Below are positions 26,656 to 35,697 of a DNA stretch of 64,000 nt, one piece after another. The DNA is from Anthocerotibacter panamensis C109. GTDB taxonomy: Bacteria; Cyanobacteriota; Cyanobacteriia; Gloeobacterales; Anthocerotibacteraceae. The notes below the pieces were generated by a model. That model was not told the DNA's origin. It made no database searches and saw nothing but the letters and a program-made list of their open reading frames with translations. The stretch covers positions 4,062,667-4,126,666 of the forward strand of contig NZ_CP062698.1 in assembly GCF_018389385.1 (NCBI RefSeq). Reading direction: 5' to 3'. Each line of letters starts with the position of its first letter. Position 1 is the first letter of the stretch. Made by a program: the position numbers and the translations under genes.

Positions 26656-27138
26656 TCAATTCTCAACTTTTTCTCCGAGTGTCGGTGTGAATACACTGGC
26701 TGCAATTTCCCTATCCAGAAAAGCCAAGACCTCTTTGGCTCTAGGGCTCTCGGATTCGGAGGCTAGGATCGTGTAAGAGAAAATCGCAAGCCGGACGTGT
26801 GCAGGAGGTACGGGATTACCGACTTCCCAATAGTAGATAAGTATTTCTTCTCCATCTCCGATTTCGGTTTCTTCATAGGCGACGAGAATATTTCCATTCG
26901 GGAGTGGTTTAGGGGTTCCTTTGGCTTGGCTGGAGGCGTTTAGCATGGTCTCTATAGTTTTACTGCTGACTTCCTCAGCCCCGTAGTTTTTAAAGGTCAA
27001 TACATTCAGGCGCAGGATACCCAAGTCGTCTGACTCATCGTAAAAGATCCCGCCGCCCTCTTCCTCGTATTCAGCCACCCAGTTTTCTGGTAACCGGAAG
27101 GTCACCAATCCCCCGCGATAAGCAATTTTTTGGGTCAT
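26656..27138 (-). CDS. Hypothetical protein, PsbP/DcrB-like small domain possible
   Basis: A 160-residue protein without signal peptide or membrane segment. The pattern 'GGLVTFRLPENWVAEYEEEG' at the start, alternating strands, and a late 'EVLAFLDREIAAS' helix recall the Mog1/PsbP/DcrB-like fold, but I cannot assign a family. It starts at ATG 27138. It lies downstream of the polysaccharide locus on the same strand, 45 bases from its last gene, and could be read through from it. The product is acidic and presumably cytoplasmic. Confidence 0.65.
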   Translation of the reverse strand: MTQKIAYRGGLVTFRLPENWVAEYEEEGGGIFYDESDDLGILRLNVLTFKNYGAEEVSSKTIETMLNASSQAKGTPKPLPNGNILVAYEETEIGDGEEILIYYWEVGNPVPPAHVRLAIFSYTILASESESPRAKEVLAFLDREIAASVFTPTLGEKVEN

Positions 27139-27183
27139 GGTTTTGCTCTCAATCCTCTGACAGAGCGTGAATCGCTTTCATGG

Positions 27184-28086
27184 TCAGGTCTTTAGCTCCT
27201 CTTGCATCTGGAGTTCCAGGATTTTGGCATCAATGAGGAAGCGAAACCAGAATGCCTGAAGGACATGATAAACCAGACCGACCCTCCCGTCCAAAAAGCC
27301 CAACCGAAAAAAATAGCTGTAGACAAAAAACACCAGTGCCCGCAGGAATAGAGGGGCGCGATACCAGAGATTGTTTTTGAGCCAGCGCTTCTGCATGCGT
27401 AGATCGCCGGTGAGCGAGGCGCTCAAGGTGCGCTCGGCGGGTCGGTGGGTTTGGGTGAGGACTTCGCGGGCTTCGGCACTCGACCATTGGTTATGCGCGG
27501 CGGTCCACTTCTCTAGAGTCGTCAGTTGCAGGTCAAGGAGTAGCCCCGCCAGCTTATGGGTTGAGCCAGGGACGATATAGTGCTGGTCGTAGAGCCGGTC
27601 TTCACAACAGCCTTTCCCCGCCCGAAAGAGTCGCAGATGCCAGCTCGGGTTGATCGAACCGTAGCGGATCGGGGAGCCCAAAAAATAGGAGAGGCGACGC
27701 ATCAAATAGCCGTCTATGCCCGCTGTCGGGGTAGTCAGGATCTTTTGGATGCTCTGAGCCAGTTCTGGAGAGAGGACTTCGTCGCTGTCGAGGTGCAAGA
27801 CCCAACTCTCTGGGTGCAGTTGGGCGTATTCCTGCGCCCAATTGCGCTGCCGGGAATAGTTCTCGAAGGGATGCTGAATGATCTCGCAACCCAGGTCGTG
27901 GGCTAGCTCCAGGGTCCGGTCGGAGCTGTAGGAGTCCACTACCAAGACCCGCGTGGAAATGGCTTGACAGGAGGCGACCACCTGAGCCAGGGAAGCCTCT
28001 GAGTTAAAGGTCAGGATGATCGTCGTCAAGGACGTGGCTTGACTGCGGAGGATGGGGGAATCTTGAGGGGAGGTTCCAGTAGTCAT
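27184..28086 (-). CDS. Glycosyltransferase family 2 (WaaE/KdtX-like)
   Basis: A 300-residue GT-A enzyme adding a sugar to a lipid-linked or polysaccharide acceptor. 'TTIILTFNSEASLAQVVAS' begins the nucleotide-sugar fold, 'DSYSSDRTLELA' follows, and 'WVLHLDSDEVLSPEL' contains the DxD metal site. The C-terminal region 'LEKWTAAHNQWSSAEA' and a hydrophobic tail resemble LPS-core beta-glucosyltransferases of the WaaE group. The open frame extends to 28272, but ATG 28086 gives the normal start and avoids overlap with the acetyltransferase gene. It is the last gene of the polysaccharide locus. Confidence 0.87.
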   Translation of the reverse strand: MTTGTSPQDSPILRSQATSLTTIILTFNSEASLAQVVASCQAISTRVLVVDSYSSDRTLELAHDLGCEIIQHPFENYSRQRNWAQEYAQLHPESWVLHLDSDEVLSPELAQSIQKILTTPTAGIDGYLMRRLSYFLGSPIRYGSINPSWHLRLFRAGKGCCEDRLYDQHYIVPGSTHKLAGLLLDLQLTTLEKWTAAHNQWSSAEAREVLTQTHRPAERTLSASLTGDLRMQKRWLKNNLWYRAPLFLRALVFFVYSYFFRLGFLDGRVGLVYHVLQAFWFRFLIDAKILELQMQEELKT

Positions 28087-28114
28087 GAGGGAGGTATACC
28101 CAGTAGAAGTGGTG

Positions 28115-28678
28115 CTATTCCAGGAGTCGGGGGCGGAGCGCACGGCAGGGGTTGCCCGCGCAGATGGTCCATGGGGGGAGGTCGCGCGTGACCACGGAAC
28201 AGGCTCCGACCACCGTTCCTTCGCCAATAGTGATTCCCATGAGCACAAAAGCCCTAGCTCCGATAAAGGCATCTGCCCCGATGGTGATGCGGCTGGTGAC
28301 CAGAGGAATATGGCGCTTGGTGAAGTCGTGGCTACCGTTGCAAAGATAGGCTTCTTGCGCGATCGTGGCGCGGGGTAGGATTTCGATAGGGCCTAGAGCA
28401 TAGACGTTCGTGCGGTCCCCCAGACAAGCTCGGTCATGGAGTGTCAGGTTCCAGGGAATCTGGATACGGGCGCGTTGGTGGACGAAGGGGCGACCATAGA
28501 CGGTGCCTCCAAAGCACTTGAGCCAGAATAAGCGCCAGGGATTCAGAGGCTTGGGCGTCCAGCTACAGAAGAGCGCCCAACACAAGCCCCACAGCAGTTG
28601 ACCTACCCGCTCGCGCGCCGACCATGGGGAATCGTAGGCTGTGCTCTGGGTATGGATTTTGGTCGGCAGGTCGGTCAT
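28115..28678 (-). CDS. WcaF-type sugar O-acetyltransferase (left-handed beta-helix)
   Basis: A 187-residue hexapeptide-repeat acyltransferase, probably O-acetylating a sugar of the exopolysaccharide with acetyl-CoA. Hexapeptide turns run from 'RACLGDRTNVYALGPIEI' to 'GADAFIGARAFVLMGITIG' and 'GTVVGACSVVTRDLPPWTI', ending in the usual 'AGNPCRALRPR'. The conserved WcaF segment 'YLCNGSHDFTKRHIPLV' holds the catalytic His. ATG 28678 overlaps the upstream glycosyltransferase stop as ATGA, which settles the start against the longer open frame to 29155. Confidence 0.88.
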   Translation of the reverse strand: MTDLPTKIHTQSTAYDSPWSARERVGQLLWGLCWALFCSWTPKPLNPWRLFWLKCFGGTVYGRPFVHQRARIQIPWNLTLHDRACLGDRTNVYALGPIEILPRATIAQEAYLCNGSHDFTKRHIPLVTSRITIGADAFIGARAFVLMGITIGEGTVVGACSVVTRDLPPWTICAGNPCRALRPRLLE

Positions 28679-29796
28679 GGGGCCAGCAGGTCCGCAAAAT
28701 CGGCGAGGTATTGCTCTGCCACCCGCTCCAGGGTGTAGTGCTGGGCTAGTTCGTAGCCCTGTTTTCCCACGCGAGCCAGTCGTTGTGGGTCCTGGAGCAA
28801 TTCCTGGAGTTTTTGCCCGAGGGCCGCCTCTTGCGAGGAAGGAAAGACGAAGCCGGTCACCCCGTCCTTGAGAAAATCCTTGAAGCAGTCCAGGTTGGAG
28901 ACCAAAGTCGGACAGCCGCAGGCCATCGCCTCCAGAGGAGCAAGGCCAAAGGTCTCTCCCTTCGCAGCCAGGGAGGGATAGACAAATAGGCGCGCTCGCT
29001 GATAGTAGGAGGCGAGTTTGCCTTGATCGAAGATCCCCCCGACCCAATCCACCTGCTTTTCGATCCGGCAGAACTGCTGCTTCAGGGCTTGATAATAGTC
29101 CTCGCCGCCCCCGCCGTACTCCGTTTCCCAGGGGCCGACCATCACAAGACGCCACCCGCGTACCCCGCTATCGAGCAACTGCTGAAAGGCTCCCAAGAGC
29201 AGGGCAAGGCCTTTCTCGGGATGGATACGCCCGACGTAGAGGAGCCATGGCTCTCGGTCTGAGAAGGGGCCGAGGATTTCGGTGGGGTTGACATTCTCAG
29301 GCAGGGGATTGGGGATGACCCGGACCCGTGGATGAGCCAAAGGTTCTTGGGTGACGATGGCTTGGGCGACGAAGCTAGAGACTGTCTGGAGGCGCGCAGC
29401 CCGACGGTAGAGCTTCATCTGGCCTTTGGGATAGCGCTGGACATTGACGTAGACCTGACCGGGGCGCGGACTCTGGACTAGCACCGGCAACCAGAATGTA
29501 TTCGTGACCAAGATATCCGCCTCTGGCAACACCCTGAGCGCCATCAGCGAGTAGAGCAGGTCCAGTCCTTTGAGCAGGGCTAAAGACTTTGGGGCCGCAA
29601 AGCCCGGAACGCGCCGATGGTGCACTCCCTGAATCACTTCCGCGGCAGGTAGGTCCTGGTAGCGGCGGGAGATATGGGTGACTTGGTGTCCGCGGCGGGC
29701 AAATTCCTTGCCCAGCCCGAACCAGACTTTTTCGACGGCTCCGCCCATCAAAGGCGGGATGGGCAAAAATGCGCCCTGGACAATGGTAATGCGCAT
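28675..29796 (-). CDS. Glycosyltransferase family 4
   Basis: A 373-residue GT-B retaining glycosyltransferase. The N-terminal glycine-rich loop is 'PPLMGGAVEKVWFGLGKEF'. The donor-binding half has 'LLYVGRIHPEKGLALLLGAF' and the EX7E motif 'GETFGLAPLEAMACGCPTLV' near residue 283. It starts at ATG 29796, three bases after the previous glycosyltransferase gene. Donor and acceptor sugars are not predictable from sequence alone. Confidence 0.9.
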   Translation of the reverse strand: MRITIVQGAFLPIPPLMGGAVEKVWFGLGKEFARRGHQVTHISRRYQDLPAAEVIQGVHHRRVPGFAAPKSLALLKGLDLLYSLMALRVLPEADILVTNTFWLPVLVQSPRPGQVYVNVQRYPKGQMKLYRRAARLQTVSSFVAQAIVTQEPLAHPRVRVIPNPLPENVNPTEILGPFSDREPWLLYVGRIHPEKGLALLLGAFQQLLDSGVRGWRLVMVGPWETEYGGGGEDYYQALKQQFCRIEKQVDWVGGIFDQGKLASYYQRARLFVYPSLAAKGETFGLAPLEAMACGCPTLVSNLDCFKDFLKDGVTGFVFPSSQEAALGQKLQELLQDPQRLARVGKQGYELAQHYTLERVAEQYLADFADLLAP

Positions 29797-29799
29797 GGT

Positions 29800-30957
29800 T
29801 CAGTGCTCTGGGGGGGGTCCGAGAACAGCGAGCAAGTTTTGGGCCGCTTGATGGACCTCAAAATGTTGGGCAAAGCACTGTTCAGCTTTTTGTTTCATCA
29901 TCTGACGGCTCGCAGCGGGTAGGGTCAGCCAGCGTTCGAGGGTCTCGACTGTGCCCATCACGGTGTCTGGGCCGACGAAGCCCGCGCCATCCTGAGCGAT
30001 CTCATACCAGACATTGACCTTGTCGGAGATCAGCACCGGCGTCCCGCAGGCCAGCGCTTCCACGACCGCAATCCCGAAATTTTCCTGGTGGGAGGGCAGG
30101 ACAAAGGCTTCTGCCGCCCGAAAAGCTCCCCATTTCACCTCCGCAGTGATCATACCTGTCCAAGTCACCCGCTCCGCAATGCCCAGACGTTGCGCCTGTA
30201 CTTGCAGTCGTGCTTGCCATCCCATCTGGTCCGGTCCCGCCATCACCAAATGCAGATGTTGATCTCGGGCAGCCACCCGCGCAAAGGCTTCAAGGAGCAA
30301 ATCACAGCCTTTTTTGACATGGATGCGGCTCAAGAAGAGCAAGAGGCGCTTGCCTCGAAGCTCAGGGAAGCGGGCGAAGAAGACCTGTTGTTGTTGTTGG
30401 GGATCGCCGGTTATGGGTGTGATCCCCGCGTTGACGACCGCTTCGTTACAGCGATAGAGCCAAAAAGATTTCCGGGCCAAAATTCGCTCCTGCTCACAGG
30501 TGAACAGAACCGCCCGTGCCTCGCGCACCAACCAATACTCCCCCGCCAGCCAGAACACCCATTTTTGCAAGTGTTTGAGTGGATAGGTGCGCTTAAACCA
30601 GGGGTCGAGCATCCCATGGGTAAAGACGAAATAGGGGGTAGATGTTCCTCTGAGCGCCCAGCGCGTGGCGAAGCCTGTGTACTGCCAGAGCCCATGGACG
30701 ATAACCGCATTGTATTGGGGGGCATGTTCTTTTAGCCAAGACCAAAAGAGCGGGGCGTAGTTATAGCGCGTCCGACCCGGTCCCAGCGCGTAAACCTTGA
30801 AGGGCAAGGCCGTGAGCCACTGCGCTTGTGGAGCATCGACGCAAGCCACCTCCGTACTACAGCCCTGTTGCGCTAGGACTCCTGCCAACTGCCGGATGAC
30901 TTCTATCGGGCCACCGCTTTGGGGATTGGTGGAGGAAATGATGTGCAGGATGCGCAT
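29800..30957 (-). CDS. Glycosyltransferase family 4
   Basis: A 385-residue GT-B enzyme. The N terminus 'HIISSTNPQSGGPIEVIRQL' is typical of WcaI/WbuB-like members that act on nascent lipid-linked glycans. The C-terminal domain has 'LLFLSRIHVKKGCDLLLEAF' and the EX7E site 'ENFGIAVVEALACGTPVLIS' near residue 300. The middle region 'FTHGMLDPWFKRTYPLKHLQ' is a recurring subfamily feature. Tightly spaced with its neighbour. The upstream gene on the same strand is a broken Rpn-type nuclease, so this may start a sub-transcript. Confidence 0.9.
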   Translation of the reverse strand: MRILHIISSTNPQSGGPIEVIRQLAGVLAQQGCSTEVACVDAPQAQWLTALPFKVYALGPGRTRYNYAPLFWSWLKEHAPQYNAVIVHGLWQYTGFATRWALRGTSTPYFVFTHGMLDPWFKRTYPLKHLQKWVFWLAGEYWLVREARAVLFTCEQERILARKSFWLYRCNEAVVNAGITPITGDPQQQQQVFFARFPELRGKRLLLFLSRIHVKKGCDLLLEAFARVAARDQHLHLVMAGPDQMGWQARLQVQAQRLGIAERVTWTGMITAEVKWGAFRAAEAFVLPSHQENFGIAVVEALACGTPVLISDKVNVWYEIAQDGAGFVGPDTVMGTVETLERWLTLPAASRQMMKQKAEQCFAQHFEVHQAAQNLLAVLGPPPEH

Positions 30958-30973
30958 GGAGGTAAATTGATGA

Positions 30974-31345
30974 TTAGCGCTTTGCTTCTATAACTGCGCC
31001 GTAAATTCCTCTAGAGCATCGGCATCTAGCGCGATATTGCAGAAACTCTTCTCTCAGGGCTTGATAAGTCGCTGACTCTTTCATGATGTCCTCCCGTAAA
31101 ATGCGCTTCGCCTGTACTTTGTCTAATTTTAGACCCGCCAACCCATAGACGTAGGTGCTCAAATTTGCTTTTACCGCCCTATCGAGAATGGTTTCCAACC
31201 GCTGCACCACTTGCTGTAAAACCTGCATGGGTTGCTCAGTTTGGGCCAAGACTGCAAAAGGCAACATGTGCAGAAACAGCTCCACAGACGCAACTAAATC
31301 CTGGGCGTAGGTTTCTGCTATTAACTTACAGACATTGTCGTACAT
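30974..31345 (-). pseudogene. Rpn/DUF4351-type PD-(D/E)XK nuclease with core deleted
   Basis: An intact 123-codon frame that joins the first about 18 residues of a cyanobacterial Rpn-family protein ('MYDNVCKLIAETYAQDL') directly to its C-terminal helical part ('LPFAVLAQTEQPMQVLQQVV', 'KRILREDIMKES'). The intervening nuclease core of roughly 100 residues is missing. Near the end the frame also seems shifted: another frame encodes 'ALDADALEEFTAQL' and stops at 30988-30990, which looks like the natural C terminus. The product cannot be catalytic. It sits inside the polysaccharide locus. Confidence 0.7.
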
Positions 31346-31397
31346 GGCTGACTTTATAAAAGGGTGGGTAGCATGGTGCCCCTACTAATTCACAAAA

Positions 31398-32063
31398 CTA
31401 ATTCACAAAACCAACCGGGCGCGAGAAATAGGCATATTCTCGGGGGATGGCCTTAACCGGGCGGGCGGGGACCCCAGCATAGAGATAGTAGGGCTCTGTG
31501 AAAGCTTTGTTGAGCAGGGATTTTGCACCCAAGACCGAAAAATTAGGGAGGGTACTCCCGCCCAAGAGCACACAGTTCGTCCCGATAAAGCAATAGTCCC
31601 CGATGACTACCGGGGCTGAAGATTGGCGGCAGGGCGCGAGGTCAATACTGTGGGTGAGGATCTGCGACTGAAATCCGGCAAAGGTGGTGAAACTGCCGAT
31701 GGTCACAGAACTCGTACAGTCGATGAGATGGCGATTGGTGATGGCGGAATGCGCCCCAAGAACCAACTGCGGGACACGCTCTGGCTGGTGGCTAAAATGG
31801 ACCGCTGGCCCTGAGGGAAAGCCGGTAATCCAATTGCCCCGACCGATCAGGGCATAGGGCATCAGGTGCAAGAGGTCCAAACCCTTACAGACCGTCAGGT
31901 GCCCGATCCGGCTGTGTTCCTCCAAAATCAAGTGCTGGGGCCAGATCCAACAGAGACCAATCCGGCTGGTGGGGTGAATTTTATAGCCAAAGACCGTCTG
32001 CAACAGCCAACGTCTAAGGGGCCAAGGCAACAAAACACTGACCAACTTCAGGATCTGTTTCAT
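31398..32063 (-). CDS. Hexapeptide-repeat acyltransferase
   Basis: A 221-residue left-handed beta-helix transferase. Irregular hexapeptide turns occur at 'ILEEHSRIGHLTVCKGLDLL', 'LVLGAHSAITNRHLID' and 'VVIGDYCFIGTNCVLLGGST'. The final 'AGVPARPVKAIP' is typical of sugar O-acyltransferases. An N-terminal hydrophobic stretch ('LVSVLLPWPLRRWLL') may associate with the membrane. ATG 32063 overlaps the upstream glycosyltransferase stop by four bases. Likely decorates a sugar of the exported polymer. Confidence 0.82.
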   Translation of the reverse strand: MKQILKLVSVLLPWPLRRWLLQTVFGYKIHPTSRIGLCWIWPQHLILEEHSRIGHLTVCKGLDLLHLMPYALIGRGNWITGFPSGPAVHFSHQPERVPQLVLGAHSAITNRHLIDCTSSVTIGSFTTFAGFQSQILTHSIDLAPCRQSSAPVVIGDYCFIGTNCVLLGGSTLPNFSVLGAKSLLNKAFTEPYYLYAGVPARPVKAIPREYAYFSRPVGFVN

Positions 32064-33172
32064 CGGCTGGCCCCGAGTTCGAGATAGATCTCGCTATAGT
32101 CGGCGAGCATCCGCTCCGGGGTGAACCGCTCTAGGTTGATGCGCCCCCGCTCGATCCAGCGCGCTCGTTCTTCAGGAACCGTCAGGCGGAGCAAGTCTTC
32201 AGCAAAACCTGCTTCATCTTCTATAGCCCGCATCAGAGCCGCCCCTCCAGCCACTTCCGGCAAGGAACAACGAGTGCTGACGAGGACCGGACAGCCACAG
32301 GCTTGCGCCTCGATGATCGGCCAGCCAAATCCCTCGAAGCGCGAGGGGAAAAGCAGGGCAAAAGCTTGGTTATAGAGTGCCTCTAGGACTTGATTATCCG
32401 GCGTCCCCAACTCGCTGACTCGCTCTTGTAGATCCAGAGACTTGACTAAAGCCAGCAGCTCCGGGGTCAAGGGTTCTCCGACAAAGACCAATTTCCCCGG
32501 CCACAGGTCTTTGATCCGCTGAAAGATGCGCAGCACGCCGTCCCGATTTTTGCGGCACAGACTGGAGCCGACATGCAGGATGAAGGGTTCGCTCGCAGGC
32601 CATAGACCGTCAAGACGTTGTCTGATTTCTGTAGGCGATAGCGGGCGATAGCGGTGGTTGAGCCCCAATAGCACCGGGCGCGCCTGCGCCGGGACTGTTT
32701 TGCCGGTCAGGCGCGTCAGATCGCCCAAGGTATACGTGGAGTCACAGACCACCATCCGGGCGCGTTGGAGACCCTTGAGGATCCACCGTTGCAGGATTTT
32801 CCCAGTTCTGGAGGCGGGGCAGTCGGTATCTTCGCCCAGCGCCCCCCGGACAGCCAACAAGTCGTGGCAGGTCACCAAATGGGGCTTGGCTTGGAGGTGT
32901 GCCGTATAAAACGCGTTGGAATGGTCGCAGATATGCACCACATCCGCCCAGGCGAGATGGGCACGCAAGGCATGCGGGAAGAAGAAAAATTTATCCCCAT
33001 AGCCCAGCCACTTGCTCGCCCCGGCGACTTTGATCCGCCCCAGGATGGGTTCGGGCTTGAGCACACGGATTTCATGCCCCAGAGCCGATAGCCCCTGCGC
33101 CAACATCTCAGCGAAGCGCTGCATACTCTGCTGAGCATCAGGCACATAGTTTCCCACCAGCAAAATTTTCAT
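32060..33172 (-). CDS. Glycosyltransferase family 4
   Basis: A 370-residue GT-B enzyme beginning 'MKILLVGNYVPDAQQSMQRF'. The second domain shows 'FILHVGSSLCRKNRDGVLRI' and the EX7E motif 'FEGFGWPIIEAQACGCPVLV' near residue 280, followed by 'SLPEVAGGAA', a mannosyltransferase-like loop. Its ATG overlaps the stop of the Wzy-like gene by four bases (33169-33172), showing translational coupling within the locus. Confidence 0.9.
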   Translation of the reverse strand: MKILLVGNYVPDAQQSMQRFAEMLAQGLSALGHEIRVLKPEPILGRIKVAGASKWLGYGDKFFFFPHALRAHLAWADVVHICDHSNAFYTAHLQAKPHLVTCHDLLAVRGALGEDTDCPASRTGKILQRWILKGLQRARMVVCDSTYTLGDLTRLTGKTVPAQARPVLLGLNHRYRPLSPTEIRQRLDGLWPASEPFILHVGSSLCRKNRDGVLRIFQRIKDLWPGKLVFVGEPLTPELLALVKSLDLQERVSELGTPDNQVLEALYNQAFALLFPSRFEGFGWPIIEAQACGCPVLVSTRCSLPEVAGGAALMRAIEDEAGFAEDLLRLTVPEERARWIERGRINLERFTPERMLADYSEIYLELGASR

Positions 33173-34473
33173 GTGGGGTCAGGTTGTAGCGCACTCAGGC
33201 AAAGCCCCGCACCCAGGACAACAAAGCCCAGAATGGTCGGTGGTCCGAGTTGTCCATTGAGCAGACTGAGGGCGCAAGCCCCAAACAAGAGCAACGGCAA
33301 AATATTCTCGCGATGGGCAGCACGAAAGCTCTGCCACGCCAACCAGACTGTGAGCGCAATCCTGAGCAAGATAAAAGACAGACCCAAAATCGGACCACTC
33401 TCGAACAGGATACGCCCCCACTCGCCCTCGGCTAGAAGAAAAGCAGCTTTACCGGTCAAGATAGCAGCCCCCGCATTGGTACCCATGCCCAGCCCTATGC
33501 CCAACGGCGGGATCTGCGTAATGGTGTTGAAAGGCCCGAGGTAGCCATCCAGGACGCGGCCCAAAGTCCCCCCCTCACCCACCGTCGCTTCTGCCGCTCC
33601 AGCGTTCTCCACCCGCTCAGTCAGGACACTGACCCCTTCACTAAAAAAGCCACTGAAGCTCAAGGCAACGCCAATGACCAGGATCAAGCCAAGCAATGGG
33701 TAGGAACGCGTCAAGATCTTGGGTTGTGCCAGATAGACCGCCACCAGCGCGACCAAGACCACGACCATCGACCCCAGCGCCCCCCGGCTCCCAGAGACCG
33801 CTAAAGCCGAGACCAACCCGAATCCTGAGACCGCCAGAAGCCAGTTCGGGTAGGTTTTGCGCTCGAGCGCCCCATAGAGAAAATAACCCCCAGCCAGCGC
33901 GAGAAAAGCTATCGGCCCCGTGCTAAAAGCAAAAGTACCCGAAGGCCGGATCCGGCCCTGAGCTGAATCTAGGAGTTTACCTTCCCCAAGACCGACGGTA
34001 CGGTTGATATAGGCATCTGCGGGAGCGTAGAACTGAAAAATCATCACGACAGCCATGAGCAGCGTCGCGAGCAGCGTCCAGTAGCCAAATTTCTTAATAT
34101 CGTCGCGGGTCAGGACTTTAGGCATCAAAAAAATGAGCGGCAGGTGCAAAAAATTGGTCCGCATCCCATAGAGGACCACCGGAAAACTGCCCGTATCCAT
34201 GAAGACAATCGCCAATAGACCTGCGGCCAACGACAGATACCCCAACCCTAGAAACAACGTCGTGAAGGTGTCTTTAGGAAACAGATTCCGTTGGTAGGCC
34301 AGATAGTAAATAACCAAAACCACCGGGTCGCGCACAATCAACAGCGGCGTGGCAAGCCCCGGAACCACCCATTTGCGCAGCGTGCCCTCGAAGATCAGCA
34401 GCCAGAAGTAGAGCCAGATGAGCTTGCGGATCTGGTCAATCGTCTGCTTTTGAAGTGGGTCGGCGGCAAGCAT
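33169..34473 (-). CDS. O-antigen polymerase/ligase-like membrane protein (Wzy-type)
   Basis: A 434-residue polytopic protein with about ten to twelve hydrophobic helices. A long extracytoplasmic loop near residues 270-330 ('LTERVENAGAAEATVGEGG') is as expected for Wzy/WaaL proteins. Wzy joins lipid-linked repeat units in the periplasm. Sequence conservation in this class is low, so the call rests on topology, the loop containing 'SGSRGALGSM' just before it, and the surrounding glycosyltransferases. WaaL-type ligation cannot be excluded. Confidence 0.8.
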   Translation of the reverse strand: MLAADPLQKQTIDQIRKLIWLYFWLLIFEGTLRKWVVPGLATPLLIVRDPVVLVIYYLAYQRNLFPKDTFTTLFLGLGYLSLAAGLLAIVFMDTGSFPVVLYGMRTNFLHLPLIFLMPKVLTRDDIKKFGYWTLLATLLMAVVMIFQFYAPADAYINRTVGLGEGKLLDSAQGRIRPSGTFAFSTGPIAFLALAGGYFLYGALERKTYPNWLLAVSGFGLVSALAVSGSRGALGSMVVVLVALVAVYLAQPKILTRSYPLLGLILVIGVALSFSGFFSEGVSVLTERVENAGAAEATVGEGGTLGRVLDGYLGPFNTITQIPPLGIGLGMGTNAGAAILTGKAAFLLAEGEWGRILFESGPILGLSFILLRIALTVWLAWQSFRAAHRENILPLLLFGACALSLLNGQLGPPTILGFVVLGAGLCLSALQPDPT

Positions 34474-34476
34474 AGC

Positions 34477-35697
34477 TCAGGCTCCGACACGGGCGTGGAT
34501 GGCATCCACAATCTTCTGACCATAAGTTGCCCAGGTGAGCTTGGCGGCTTGGTGCTGCGCCAAAGGACGCATGGCTTCGAGGGCATCGCGGTGGTCGGCG
34601 AACCAGGCGATTTTTTCGGCAATCGCCTCAGGAGAACGGATCGGGACTAAAAAACCCGTTTCGCCCTCAACGATTAAATCTTCTGCTCCGGCATGGGCGG
34701 TCACAATCAAGGGCAATCCACAACTGAGCGCTTCTTGTTGGACCAAAGCCCGCCCTTCGACCAGAGATGGCAGGATAAACACGTCGCAGGCTTGCATCAG
34801 TTCGAGCACCTGAGCATGGGGGCGGGTGGTCTCATAGGTGAACGTGGAACATTGACTACGGTAAAACTCCAAAGGCAGCACGGGCGAACCCATGACCACC
34901 AGTTCTATATCCCGACGCCGGAGGAGCCCCACCGCGCTAAAGACATCCGCCAGCCCCTTGCGCTGGGTCAGCGAACCGGCAAACAACAGGCGTAACGGCC
35001 CTTGAGGTCTTGCCGGACGCGACGTTACAGGCGGGGTGGGCGAACCAAACTCAGCCACTACGCCCTTGGCTTGTTGCGCTTGGGGGAGCGAACTATGGAC
35101 AAAGCCGCTGGGGGTGACCACCACATCCGCCAAAGCCAACTCCGCCGTTTTGCGCTCCAATTTGGCTTGAGAATCGCGGGTCCCCACCAGGGTCGGCTCC
35201 CAAAGAGGAAGCCTTTGGGCCTCTTCCTGTAACAGCCGTTGGCTGGTCTGCCAGTAGGCAATGGGCAGGTCATAGATACAGGCGACCCCCTGCTTTTTGG
35301 CCTGCTCAAAAGTCGCTAAAGCCGCGTCTTCGTAGCAGTAGACCGCCCGCACGTCTTGAGTCTTGAGGGCATGGGCTACGCTGCGGTCCAAACCTTGATA
35401 GACCCCATCCACTGAGGCCCAGCCCGTCTCATGGGTGGTCAGAAAGCGGGCTCCTAAACGAGGAGCGATGAGACGGACCAATTCTCGTAAGGGGTGAGGA
35501 TGGATGCGCGTGGGGGGGAGGTCGTAGGTGCGACGGAGCAATTCCTGACGCAAGTTGGCGGGGAGGAGGTTGAGATAAGGGCTATTTTTCTGGACTGCCA
35601 GGGTGGTGTGGTAAGCAGATAGGAGTTGAGCTTCCTCCAGGGTCGTGAGTAGCGCCCGGACAAAGGTATTCCCGCTCGGATGACTAAGGAGAATCAT
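34477..35697 (-). CDS. Glycosyltransferase family 4
   Basis: A 406-residue GT-B enzyme whose N terminus reads 'MILLSHPSGNTFVRALLTTL', a variant typical of cyanobacterial members. The donor half contains 'LLFAGSLTQRKGLADVFSAV' and the EX7E site in 'PSLVEGRALVQQEALSCGLP' near residue 315. It ends four bases upstream of the Wzy-like gene and its start overlaps the GT61 gene by four bases. Acceptor and donor are unknown. Confidence 0.88.
   Translation of the reverse strand: MILLSHPSGNTFVRALLTTLEEAQLLSAYHTTLAVQKNSPYLNLLPANLRQELLRRTYDLPPTRIHPHPLRELVRLIAPRLGARFLTTHETGWASVDGVYQGLDRSVAHALKTQDVRAVYCYEDAALATFEQAKKQGVACIYDLPIAYWQTSQRLLQEEAQRLPLWEPTLVGTRDSQAKLERKTAELALADVVVTPSGFVHSSLPQAQQAKGVVAEFGSPTPPVTSRPARPQGPLRLLFAGSLTQRKGLADVFSAVGLLRRRDIELVVMGSPVLPLEFYRSQCSTFTYETTRPHAQVLELMQACDVFILPSLVEGRALVQQEALSCGLPLIVTAHAGAEDLIVEGETGFLVPIRSPEAIAEKIAWFADHRDALEAMRPLAQHQAAKLTWATYGQKIVDAIHARVGA

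Noticed and set aside
28115-29155. Longer start for the acetyltransferase gene
   Set aside because: The upstream half of the frame lies inside the preceding glycosyltransferase gene in another frame. The ATGA overlap at 28678-28675 gives the real start.
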